A DNA stretch of 64,000 bases from Flavobacterium sp. 1355. Its GTDB lineage: Bacteria; Bacteroidota; Bacteroidia; Flavobacteriales; Flavobacteriaceae. The stretch lies in NCBI RefSeq assembly GCF_017833415.1, contig NZ_JAFICC010000014.1, positions 1 to 64,000 of the forward strand. Direction: 5' to 3'. Under the pieces are notes generated by a model. That model ran no database searches. It saw nothing but the letters and a program-made list of their open reading frames with translations, and was not told the origin of the DNA. This document shows positions 42,421-49,999 of this stretch, one piece after another (within the stretch, counting starts at the first letter, position 1; each line of letters starts with the position of its first letter). A program made the translations under genes and the position numbers.

Positions 42421-44589
42421 TTAATTATACTGCTTGCAAGTTTCAACAAGACGAATAAATTCTGCTTTGTAACCTTCGCCGTCATTTGAGTTTCCTTTTC
42501 TGGCCAATTTTAAAATTTCCTCAGAAGATTTCTCAGTAATCAATTTAGAATCTCTGAGCTTCAGACCGAACCAGGCTACGGCCGAACTAAATTTCATATC
42601 GTCACTAGCTTTCTCGATAGCAATCGATTTATTTTCAATAACCTGTACCATTTCGATACTTTTATCACCGTCAGGTTTTTTATAACGGAATTTTATTGTT
42701 GCCAATTCATTACTGTAATTACTTGAATTCATTTCTGTTTTAGTGTATTTCAAATCATCGGGCTGTACGGCCAAATAATTACTTTTTACACCAGCCGGAA
42801 TAATTTCATACAGAGCTGTTACGGTATGATTACTTCCTAATTCCCCGGCATCAATAGCATCATTTTTAAAATCTTCGGCACGAAGTTTTCTGTTTTCATA
42901 ACCAATCAAACGATATGCCTGAACTTGTTTCGGATTAAATTCAATCTGGATTTTTACATCTTTTGCAATGGCAAACATAGAACCTTTAAATTCTTTTCCT
43001 AAAAAACGGTTTGCTTCCTGAATATTATCGATATAGGCATAATTTCCGTTTCCTTTATCAGCCAGGATTTCCATTTTGCTGTCTTTGTAATTTCCCATTC
43101 CGTAACCCAAGCAAGTCAGGAAAACGCCTGTTTTTCTTTTTTCTTCAATTAATTTCTCCATATCAGAATTAGAAGTGCTTCCCATATTAAAATCACCGTC
43201 GGTTGCCAGAATGACACGGTTGTTTCCATTCTTGATAAAATTTTCTGTCGCAGTTTTATACGCCAGCTCGATTCCTGCACCTCCTGCTGTGCTGCCTCCG
43301 GATTGTAATTTGTCTAAAGCATCAATAATTGTTTTTTTCTCATCGCCGGAAGTTGGAGGTAAAACCATTCCTGCAGCGCCGGCATAAACTACAATTGCTA
43401 CTTTGTCTTTTGGTCTTAACTCGTTTACCAGTATTTTTAAAGACTGTTTTAATAAAGGCAGTTTATTGATGTCACTCATAGAACCCGAAACATCAATCAG
43501 GAAAACAAGATTAGAAGCCGGTAAATCTTCTGTTGGAATGTTTTTTCCCTGTAAGCCGATTTTCAAAATTTTATTATTTGAGTTCCAAGGAGAATCACTT
43601 ACTTCTGTGTTGATAGAAAATGGATTTTCGTCTTTTGGCTGCGGATAAGTGTATTTAAAAAAATTAACCATTTCTTCAACACGCACAGCATCTTTTGGAA
43701 CTTGCTGACCATTGTTTAAAAAACGTCTGATATTGGTGTAAGAGGCATTATCGACATCTATAGAAAATGTAGAAAGCGGCGCTGTTTTTGGACTTTCAAA
43801 AGCATTTTCAACAAAAGTATCGTAATCTTCCTGGGTGGGTTCAGCAGGAATTGGGGTAATGCTATTTAGTTTTTTATCTAATTCTTTTTCTGAAAGGTTT
43901 TTATAAAGCTCATTTTTGGTTGTAATAACCACAACACCATTTGATGCTTTACCGCCATAAACTGAAGTTGCAGCCTTGTCTTTTAAAACCGAAACATTAT
44001 CAATATCGTTAGGGTTAATTTTAGCTATTTGATTTGAATTTGCCGGAACACCATCAACAATATAAATAGGTTCGTTTTTTGGCGATACAGAGGTGTTTTC
44101 TTGTATTACAACAGTGGGAGCTGGCATAGTAGTATATCCCATATTATTTTGAACCTGAATTCCCACAACTTTCTCCTGATTCATTTCAGAAGTTTTCATT
44201 TTAGCTTTTTTTCTTTCAGCACGTGCATAGCTTCGATCTTCATATTCAGAATCACTGCTTCCATAACTTACAACAACAACTTCACTTAAAGTTTGAAAAT
44301 CAGGTACAAGTTTTATATTTATTATTGTTGAGTTTTGAACTTTCTGTCTTTGGGATTTGTATCCAATATAATCAAAAAGCAGCATATCTCCTTTCTGTGC
44401 CAGAATGCTGTATTGCCCGTCATAATTGGTTATTGCAGTTGCTTTTGAGTTCAGGTTTGTAATGTTTGCGCCTGGAATTGGCATCGTGGTTTCATCAGAA
44501 ATGACTCCTGTAATTGTTTTTTGCTGTGCCATGGCTGTGAAACATATAAACATAGCAATGGCTGATGAAATAAGTTTTAGACTTTTCAT
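42421..44589 (-). CDS. Exported plug-domain plus von Willebrand A protein
   Basis: A 722-aa exported protein with four parts: signal peptide (1-22); carboxypeptidase-regulatory-like domain (24-95); TonB-receptor plug-like segment (about 140-226, PIYIVDGVPAN and VYGGKASNGVVVITTK) without any beta-barrel; then a YfbK-like N-domain (about 274-325), VWA domain with intact MIDAS (DVSGS 366-370, Thr434, Asp464) and a DUF3520-like end. It lies 70 nt after a membrane protein that carries the same plug motif, downstream of a sigma factor. I infer a cell-surface or periplasmic metal-dependent binding role linked to that sigma factor. Confidence 0.85.
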   Translation of the reverse strand: MKSLKLISSAIAMFICFTAMAQQKTITGVISDETTMPIPGANITNLNSKATAITNYDGQYSILAQKGDMLLFDYIGYKSQRQKVQNSTIINIKLVPDFQTLSEVVVVSYGSSDSEYEDRSYARAERKKAKMKTSEMNQEKVVGIQVQNNMGYTTMPAPTVVIQENTSVSPKNEPIYIVDGVPANSNQIAKINPNDIDNVSVLKDKAATSVYGGKASNGVVVITTKNELYKNLSEKELDKKLNSITPIPAEPTQEDYDTFVENAFESPKTAPLSTFSIDVDNASYTNIRRFLNNGQQVPKDAVRVEEMVNFFKYTYPQPKDENPFSINTEVSDSPWNSNNKILKIGLQGKNIPTEDLPASNLVFLIDVSGSMSDINKLPLLKQSLKILVNELRPKDKVAIVVYAGAAGMVLPPTSGDEKKTIIDALDKLQSGGSTAGGAGIELAYKTATENFIKNGNNRVILATDGDFNMGSTSNSDMEKLIEEKRKTGVFLTCLGYGMGNYKDSKMEILADKGNGNYAYIDNIQEANRFLGKEFKGSMFAIAKDVKIQIEFNPKQVQAYRLIGYENRKLRAEDFKNDAIDAGELGSNHTVTALYEIIPAGVKSNYLAVQPDDLKYTKTEMNSSNYSNELATIKFRYKKPDGDKSIEMVQVIENKSIAIEKASDDMKFSSAVAWFGLKLRDSKLITEKSSEEILKLARKGNSNDGEGYKAEFIRLVETCKQYN

Positions 44590-44621
44590 GATAATAAGTT
44601 TTAAGATTAGAGTTCGGATTT

Positions 44622-44654
44622 AGCTTTGTCAAAGCTGCAGACTTTGACAAAGCT
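44622..44654. repeat. Perfect 13-bp intercistronic hairpin
   Basis: AGCTTTGTCAAAG (44622-44634) and CTTTGACAAAGCT (44642-44654) pair perfectly over 7 nt, between the membrane protein gene and the VWA gene. No T run follows, so it is more likely a stability or processing element than a terminator. Confidence 0.7.
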
Positions 44655-44659
44655 TAAAA

Positions 44660-45622
44660 TTATTTTTTTGGAGTAGGTTTTCCTGTTCTTGTAGTAATGA
44701 TAACAACTCCTTTTTTCCCTCTTTCGCCATATTTTGAAGTGGCTTCAAGATCCTGTAAAATGGTTATGGTTTTTATTTCCTGTTTATCCAAAGGCGCATA
44801 TGGGCTCGTTGGGTTTTTGCCAAATAAATCATTTTCAGAATAATAAATACCGTCAATAATATACAGAGGTTCATCTAAGATTACCAGCGATTCCACATTT
44901 TCTGGATTAAGATTAGGCAGTTCTTCCTGCATCATTTTATCCCGCTTAACATCATCACTGTGAGCCATTGCATTTCCGTTCAGAATAACCAATGGTGCAC
45001 TTTTTTTAGCTCTCAGAGATTCCTTTTCAGAATCTGCAATTCGATAAGGTTCTTTTTTAGCCGATTTTTCAGATTCATAACTCAGTGCTTTGTCTCTTGT
45101 GACAGAATCTTTTTCTACAAAATATCCGTAAGAAGTTGATGGTGCAGAAGCTGGCATCTCATTATAAACAATTGTTGGAGGTTCATAAACAATTGCATCA
45201 GTGTTTGGACTTTGAATTTCATGAATTGCAACAGGAGATTTTTGGTTAATTTGATTTTTTATAATTTCTTCGGCCTCTGTTTTTGAAACTATTCCCGAAT
45301 CCTCAGAAATCGCAATTTGATTTTTTTCTGAAGCCGATTTTTGAACTGGTTCTTTCACAGCTTCGTTATTAACAACTTCATCAGAAATTTTAATGTTTGC
45401 ATTTTTGTCTGTTCTTAAGAACTGAGAACCAACAGAGATTATTAATAAAAGAGAAGCAGCAATGGCAATTTTTTTCCATAATGCGATTGTTTTTTTAGCC
45501 TCTTTTTTGTCCAGTTTTTCTTCCACACGTGACCAGACTTTTTCCATTGCCGGAAAGTCTTTAAACTCCGCGTTTTGCGAAGCTTCTTTTATTTTATCGA
45601 ATAATTTATCTTGATTGTCCAT
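44660..45622 (-). CDS. Putative anti-sigma factor with C-terminal plug-like repeats
   Basis: A 320-aa bitopic membrane protein: cytoplasmic N-domain (1-48), one helix (about 50-66), a charged linker, and a C-terminal segment (209-312) resembling the TonB-receptor plug. This segment holds two related units: PLVILNG and LNPENVESLVILD (209-250), then PLYIIDG and LDKQEIKTITILQD (252-291), closing with KYGERGKKGVVIITTR. The gene lies 2 nt after the sigma factor stop, the usual position of an anti-sigma factor. It has no recognised FecR or zinc anti-sigma motif. Function inferred. Confidence 0.7.
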   Translation of the reverse strand: MDNQDKLFDKIKEASQNAEFKDFPAMEKVWSRVEEKLDKKEAKKTIALWKKIAIAASLLLIISVGSQFLRTDKNANIKISDEVVNNEAVKEPVQKSASEKNQIAISEDSGIVSKTEAEEIIKNQINQKSPVAIHEIQSPNTDAIVYEPPTIVYNEMPASAPSTSYGYFVEKDSVTRDKALSYESEKSAKKEPYRIADSEKESLRAKKSAPLVILNGNAMAHSDDVKRDKMMQEELPNLNPENVESLVILDEPLYIIDGIYYSENDLFGKNPTSPYAPLDKQEIKTITILQDLEATSKYGERGKKGVVIITTRTGKPTPKK

Positions 45623-45624
45623 GA

Positions 45625-46161
45625 CTATTTTGCTTTTTGATAATACAGTTTATTAACCAGTTCTTTCAGTTTGGTCTTTGCAGCATTCAATTGTGATTTT
45701 GAGGTGCCTTCGGAGATCTTCAGCATTTCGGCTATTTCTTTGTGCCCGAAACCTTCTATAACAAAAAGGTTAAAAACAGTTTTACAGCCATCGGGAATAT
45801 GGTTTAATAAATTAAGCAAATCTTCTTCTTCTAATGTATTGAGTTCGTCAACAGAAGGCTGCGAAAGCAGTTTTACATCATCGAGATACATATTAAAGTT
45901 GGTATTTTTTTTAATTGATGCCAAACAGTGATTTACTGTTATTTTTCGTGCCCAGGCTTCAAAAGCATACGCTTCTTTTAGCTGATCAAGTTTGGTAAAA
46001 ATGGTAAAAAACGAATCGGCGAGTGCTTCTTCAATTTCTTCTTCCTTTTTTAAATATCTTTTGCAAAGGCGGTACAACTTTGGAGCCATGTATTCGTACA
46101 CCTGACGCTGGGCATCGCGGTGCATTTTTTTACAGTTAGCTATTTGAGTTTCGTTTATCAC
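45625..46161 (-). CDS. ECF-type RNA polymerase sigma factor
   Basis: A 178-aa sigma-70 family factor. Region 2 covers VYEYMAPKLYRLCKRYLKKE to WARKITVNHCLASIKKN; region 4 has VFNLFVIEGFGHKEIAEMLK and KISEGTSKSQLNAAKTKLKE. I choose GTG 46161 (INETQIANCKK...), as family members start there. A longer ATG frame at 46242 would begin with an unrelated FFHLHSNLFIFFALY stretch inside an octamer repeat array, upstream of a possible -7 box (AAAAGATA at 46191-46198 read in reverse). Followed by the membrane protein and VWA genes. Confidence 0.88.
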   Translation of the reverse strand: MINETQIANCKKMHRDAQRQVYEYMAPKLYRLCKRYLKKEEEIEEALADSFFTIFTKLDQLKEAYAFEAWARKITVNHCLASIKKNTNFNMYLDDVKLLSQPSVDELNTLEEEDLLNLLNHIPDGCKTVFNLFVIEGFGHKEIAEMLKISEGTSKSQLNAAKTKLKELVNKLYYQKAK

Positions 46162-46228
46162 AATTGGTGTCTTTCTTATATAGAGAGCGAAAAAGATAAA
46201 AAGGTTGGAATGAAGATGAAAAAAGTTT

Positions 46229-46268
46229 TTTTTAAGGTTCAAAGGAACAAAGGTTTCAAGTTACAAAG
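46229..46268. repeat. Five-octamer array, CAAAG type
   Basis: Five consecutive octamers, each ending in AAG, mostly NNNCAAAG. Strict 8-bp period, no facing partner. It lies upstream of the sigma factor gene. Confidence 0.75.
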
Positions 46269-46325
46269 GTTTTATTACAGAGCCGCATAGCAGTGCGTTT
46301 CTGTGTTAAATCCAGAATTGAAATG

Positions 46326-46415
46326 CTTTGTGTTTCTCTGCGTAATTCTTTGCGAATCTCTGCGAAATAATTTTACCGCAAAGATTCGCAAAGAATTACG
46401 CTAAGGATCGCAAAG
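46326..46415. repeat. CTYTGCG 4 + 4 symmetrical hairpin
   Basis: Four CTYTGYG cores with spacers of 3, 5 and 3 nt face four CGCAAAG-type cores with spacers of 3, 5 and 3 nt, over a 12-nt loop. The inner 25 bp (46340-46364 with 46377-46401) pairs with one mismatch. It ends 1 nt before the stop codon of the next gene. Confidence 0.85.
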
Positions 46416-46416
46416 T

Positions 46417-47253
46417 TTATTTAACGGGCAACGTCAACTTAAAAATCTTAGTGTCCAAAAGATCAGTGTCATTATCTTCACAAAGCAAAAACTCAATTTT
46501 GTTGTTTTCTTTTTTGTAAAAAGTCAAACCTTCAAACTTATTGGTTGAAGTTATTTTTTGAGTAAAATCGATTTTCATGGTTTTAAGGTCAATCCGGCCG
46601 ATGAAACTTCCTAAGATTTCGCCGTCATCGTAAGTCGATTTGGTGTCTTCGGCGGTGGAAAGAAAATAGATTTTATCTTCGACTAAAACAGCATCGGTAA
46701 AACTGGAACGAACGCCTTTTATTTTTGGCAGTTTATAATTGGTTGCTACCAGGGCAAATTCTTCACCTAAACTTTTGGCATGAATGGTAAAAATGGTGTT
46801 TTTGTTAGAAATTCCGTTTCCGCGATTGAATAAATACCAGTTTTCTCCATCAAAAATAGCGCCTTCTAAATTAAAATCTTCCGGTTTAATCTCTCCGAAG
46901 CTTTGCATTAAAGCGTAAATATCTGTTAGATTGTTTTTTTGTAAAACGGTCTTATTTTTCAAATCGAACTCTATCATTCTGTTTCGGTTTTCTGTCGAAC
47001 CGGAACCAAAAACATAAAGTGTATCGTTGTGATGCGTTAGGGACTCAAAATCGGGTTTTATGTTTTTTGGAATATTTTGTGTCGGATTATCAATTAAGGG
47101 ATGTTGGTTCAATTGCTGATTCTGCATATTGTACTCGTATAAGAATCCGCTGTTGTCACCAATGATATAAAGAGAATCACTGTTGTAGAATAATCCTGAT
47201 GCAGAACCGATTCCGATAATTTGAAATAATATTTCTAATGTAAATTTTTCCAT
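46417..47253 (-). CDS. Hypothetical protein, possibly beta-propeller
   Basis: A 278-aa protein without a clear signal peptide. It shows repeated short beta-strand patterns ending in polar turns (SDSLYIIGDNSGFLYEYN, NDTLYVFGSGSTENRNRMIEF, ENWYLFNRGNG, EDKIYFLSTAED), about 45 residues apart, suggesting a propeller. No catalytic motif recognised. The start and its missing export signal are uncertain. Confidence 0.6.
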   Translation of the reverse strand: MEKFTLEILFQIIGIGSASGLFYNSDSLYIIGDNSGFLYEYNMQNQQLNQHPLIDNPTQNIPKNIKPDFESLTHHNDTLYVFGSGSTENRNRMIEFDLKNKTVLQKNNLTDIYALMQSFGEIKPEDFNLEGAIFDGENWYLFNRGNGISNKNTIFTIHAKSLGEEFALVATNYKLPKIKGVRSSFTDAVLVEDKIYFLSTAEDTKSTYDDGEILGSFIGRIDLKTMKIDFTQKITSTNKFEGLTFYKKENNKIEFLLCEDNDTDLLDTKIFKLTLPVK

Positions 47254-47372
47254 GAAGTGTTGTTTTGAAATCTAAATCCTGATTGCAATAAAAGTATTAC
47301 AATGAATAGCAAATTCGATAGCTATCGGAATTCGTAAAATTAGTATATTTATGATATAAAAATGAAAAAGAT

Positions 47373-48254
47373 ATGAAATCGATAGATCCGAAGGATTTTA
47401 AAGTTACAGAAGAAATAAAGTTATCAAAGATTCCGACTCTGCTTGACATTCAGGCCACTGATGATGAGAAAGATGAAAAACTGGACAATGTACGGGAAAA
47501 AATTAGCAGTTTGCAGGAAGTAATGTATGCCTATAATAAATACAGTGTTTTAATCTGTCTTCAGGGAATGGATACTTCTGGAAAAGACAGCCTGATTCGT
47601 CAGGTTTTTAAAGAATTTAACCCAAGAGGAGTTGTAGTTCATAGTTTTAAAACACCAAATTCGACCGAGCTGGAACATGATTATTTGTGGCGGCATTATA
47701 TTGCTTTGCCAGAAAAAGGAAAAATCGCTATTTTTAACAGAACACATTATGAGAATGTGTTGGTAACGCGTGTGCATCCTGAATTTATTTTAGCCGAAAA
47801 TTTACCCGGAATAAATTCAGTTGAAGATATAAAACCAAAATTCTGGGAAAAAAGAATTGAGCAGATTAATAATTTTGAAAAACATATTGCTGAAAACGGA
47901 ACAATTGTAATAAAATTTTTCCTGCACCTGAGCAAAGAAGAACAACGCCAAAGATTATTGCGCCGTCTGGAAGAAGGAAAACACAATTGGAAATTTTCTC
48001 CCGGAGATCTCAAAGAACGCGAGTACTGGGACGAATATCAGAAATATTATGAAGAAGCTATAAACAGAACTTCTACAGAACATGCGCCATGGTACGTTGT
48101 TCCTGCCGATGATAAAGAAATGGCACGTTATATCGTAGCCAAAATTATCTGGGAAGAATTGCAGAAATATACCGATATCCAGCAACCGGAACTGGACAAA
48201 AAAATAAAAGCTAATTTTGAGCTTTATAAAAAGGAATTAGAAAAAGGGTCTTAA
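47373..48254 (+). CDS. ppk2: Polyphosphate kinase 2 family protein
   Basis: Transfers phosphate between polyphosphate and nucleotides. Walker A is GMDTSGKDS (65-73), followed by the lid region ELEHDYLWRHY and Walker B IAIFNRTHYENVLV (118-131). At 293 aa and with this lid it is most like class III PPK2, which phosphorylates AMP and ADP from polyphosphate, but class is not certain. It has no obvious promoter box; a near-palindrome (47314-47330, around GATAGCTATC) lies 40 bp upstream. Confidence 0.88.
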   Translation: MKSIDPKDFKVTEEIKLSKIPTLLDIQATDDEKDEKLDNVREKISSLQEVMYAYNKYSVLICLQGMDTSGKDSLIRQVFKEFNPRGVVVHSFKTPNSTELEHDYLWRHYIALPEKGKIAIFNRTHYENVLVTRVHPEFILAENLPGINSVEDIKPKFWEKRIEQINNFEKHIAENGTIVIKFFLHLSKEEQRQRLLRRLEEGKHNWKFSPGDLKEREYWDEYQKYYEEAINRTSTEHAPWYVVPADDKEMARYIVAKIIWEELQKYTDIQQPELDKKIKANFELYKKELEKGS

Positions 48255-48276
48255 AATTTAAGACTCTTTTTTTTGT
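48241..48276 (+). terminator. Terminator overlapping the ppk2 stop
   Basis: AAGGGTCTT pairs with AAGACTCTT (one G-T pair), and eight T follow. The stop codon lies inside the stem. Confidence 0.8.
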
Positions 48277-48447
48277 TTAATGTTACCGTTACTTTATGAG
48301 TGTTTTGCAGTACTAATTTAATGTTAATTTTTTAGTTCTTAAAAATGCATTTGGGAGTAGTGTTTTGTCCTTTTGATAATATCAGAATAATTATTAGTTA
48401 AAGTGTAAGGGGTTACTTTGTAAAAAAATAAAAACCAACTTTGACTA

Positions 48448-49905
48448 ATGAAAAAAATTATTTTACCTCTATTCATTCTGGGATCATTGATTACATCATG
48501 TAACAATAATGATTCTAAAGACGAAACAGAAACAACTACAGCTGTTGTTTTGAAGGATCATTCTGTAACGCCAGCTTTATTAAAAGCACAGGCGGGTTTT
48601 GAAAATTTAAAAATTTATTCCCTTTTTGGTTCAGATGATGTTTTTCCGGACAGTCCAAATTATGTTTTTGGAGGTTCTGCAGATGGTTCTGGTTTATTGA
48701 AAAACGCTGATGGGACTTTTACTTTTTTAGTAAACAATGAAGACAATTTTGCGGTTTCAAGAATTACTTTGGACAAGACATTTAAACCTACAAAAGGAGA
48801 ATATTTATTAAACTCAAGCGGAGGAACGTGGAGACTTTGTGGTGCGACAATGGCTACAGTAGAAGAAAATGGTTTTGGACCACTTTATTTAACATGTGGT
48901 GAATCTGGAGAAGAATCCCGTACACACGCATTAGACCCTTACGGAAGCGCCGGTGCTGCATCTGTATCAAAAGAACTGGCTGGATTTGGCCGTTTAAGTG
49001 CTGAAAATGCTTTGCCGTTGCGTACTTCTGCTTACAAAGGAAAAACGGTTGTTGTTATTGGAGATGACGACTCAGGAACTTACGGAGGACAGGTTTTTAT
49101 GTATGTAGCAAATGCTGTTGGAGATTTAACCGGAGGTTCTTTGTACATGCTAAAAAGAAACGATGATAACCAAAGAGAAAAAGACATGGAGACAGGCAAA
49201 ACGTATCCTGTTTCTTTCGTAAAAATCGATAATCATACTACTTTAACAGGTGCTCAGATTAATGCATCAGTAAATACTTTAAAAGCAATTAAATTTGGTC
49301 GTGTAGAAGATTTGGATTACCGTAAAGGCGGTAATACTGCAGATCGTGAATTGTATTTTAACGTAACCGGACAAGATATTGCCACAACTAACGCTGATGG
49401 CTCGAGAACGAAATATGGTCGTGTTTACAGACTAAATCTTGATGCTGCAGACCCATTAAAAGGAACTCTTGAAGTTATTCTTGATGGTGATGACCGTTCT
49501 GGTGTTGCGGGTAAATTCCAAAACCCGGATAACATTTGCGTTACTAAAAACTACGTGTATGTTCAGGAAGATGCAAACGGATACGGTGACGAAACTCACG
49601 ATGCATATATCTATCAGTATAATATTGCTACAAAAGCTTTAAAAGTTGTGTTAGAATTAGATCACCATCGTACAGCAACTGATGCTGCTAAATATAATGT
49701 TGGGACGATATCTAAATTCGGATCTTGGGAATATGGCGCTTTGATTGATGTTTCTGAACAACTTGGCATCGATGATACTTTTATGTTGAGTGTACAGCCA
49801 CATACCTGGACAGGTGCAAAATACAAAGGTGTTGATGGAGGAACAAACCGTCCAAACGAACAGCAGGCAAGTCAGATAGTCGTTATTAAAGGTTTAGCAA
49901 GATAA
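48448..49905 (+). CDS. PhoX/DUF839-like lipoprotein
   Basis: A 485-aa predicted lipoprotein (lipobox LITSC, Cys18). The body resembles PhoX-type beta-propeller phosphatases (DUF839): VVVIGDDDSGTYGGQVFMYV, GRVEDLDY, QNPDNICVTKNYVYVQEDAN. PhoX uses calcium and iron and is phosphate-regulated in other bacteria; I cannot confirm all ligands here. It lies before a di-haem peroxidase lipoprotein, with a terminator between them. Confidence 0.8.
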   Translation: MKKIILPLFILGSLITSCNNNDSKDETETTTAVVLKDHSVTPALLKAQAGFENLKIYSLFGSDDVFPDSPNYVFGGSADGSGLLKNADGTFTFLVNNEDNFAVSRITLDKTFKPTKGEYLLNSSGGTWRLCGATMATVEENGFGPLYLTCGESGEESRTHALDPYGSAGAASVSKELAGFGRLSAENALPLRTSAYKGKTVVVIGDDDSGTYGGQVFMYVANAVGDLTGGSLYMLKRNDDNQREKDMETGKTYPVSFVKIDNHTTLTGAQINASVNTLKAIKFGRVEDLDYRKGGNTADRELYFNVTGQDIATTNADGSRTKYGRVYRLNLDAADPLKGTLEVILDGDDRSGVAGKFQNPDNICVTKNYVYVQEDANGYGDETHDAYIYQYNIATKALKVVLELDHHRTATDAAKYNVGTISKFGSWEYGALIDVSEQLGIDDTFMLSVQPHTWTGAKYKGVDGGTNRPNEQQASQIVVIKGLAR

Positions 49906-49923
49906 ATTTTTTAAGTACTTACA

Positions 49924-49970
49924 AAACAGCAATCCACTATCTCACATTGAGGTAGTGGTTTCTGTTTTTT
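49924..49970 (+). terminator. Terminator after the PhoX-like gene
   Basis: AACAG and CCACTATCTCA pair with TGAGGTAGTGG and CTGTT around a CAT loop, followed by six T. Confidence 0.85.
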
Positions 49971-49999
49971 AGATCATCTTTTTAATTTTTTAGTAGATC

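Noticed and set aside
45625..46242. Longer sigma-factor start at 46242
   Set aside because: The extra 27 residues are hydrophobic and unlike the family, and they read through a repeat array and the possible promoter.
47314..47330. Near-palindrome around GATAGCTATC as a ppk2 operator
   Set aside because: I recall similar palindromes as frequent in Bacteroidota intergenic DNA, so it is more likely a generic repeat.
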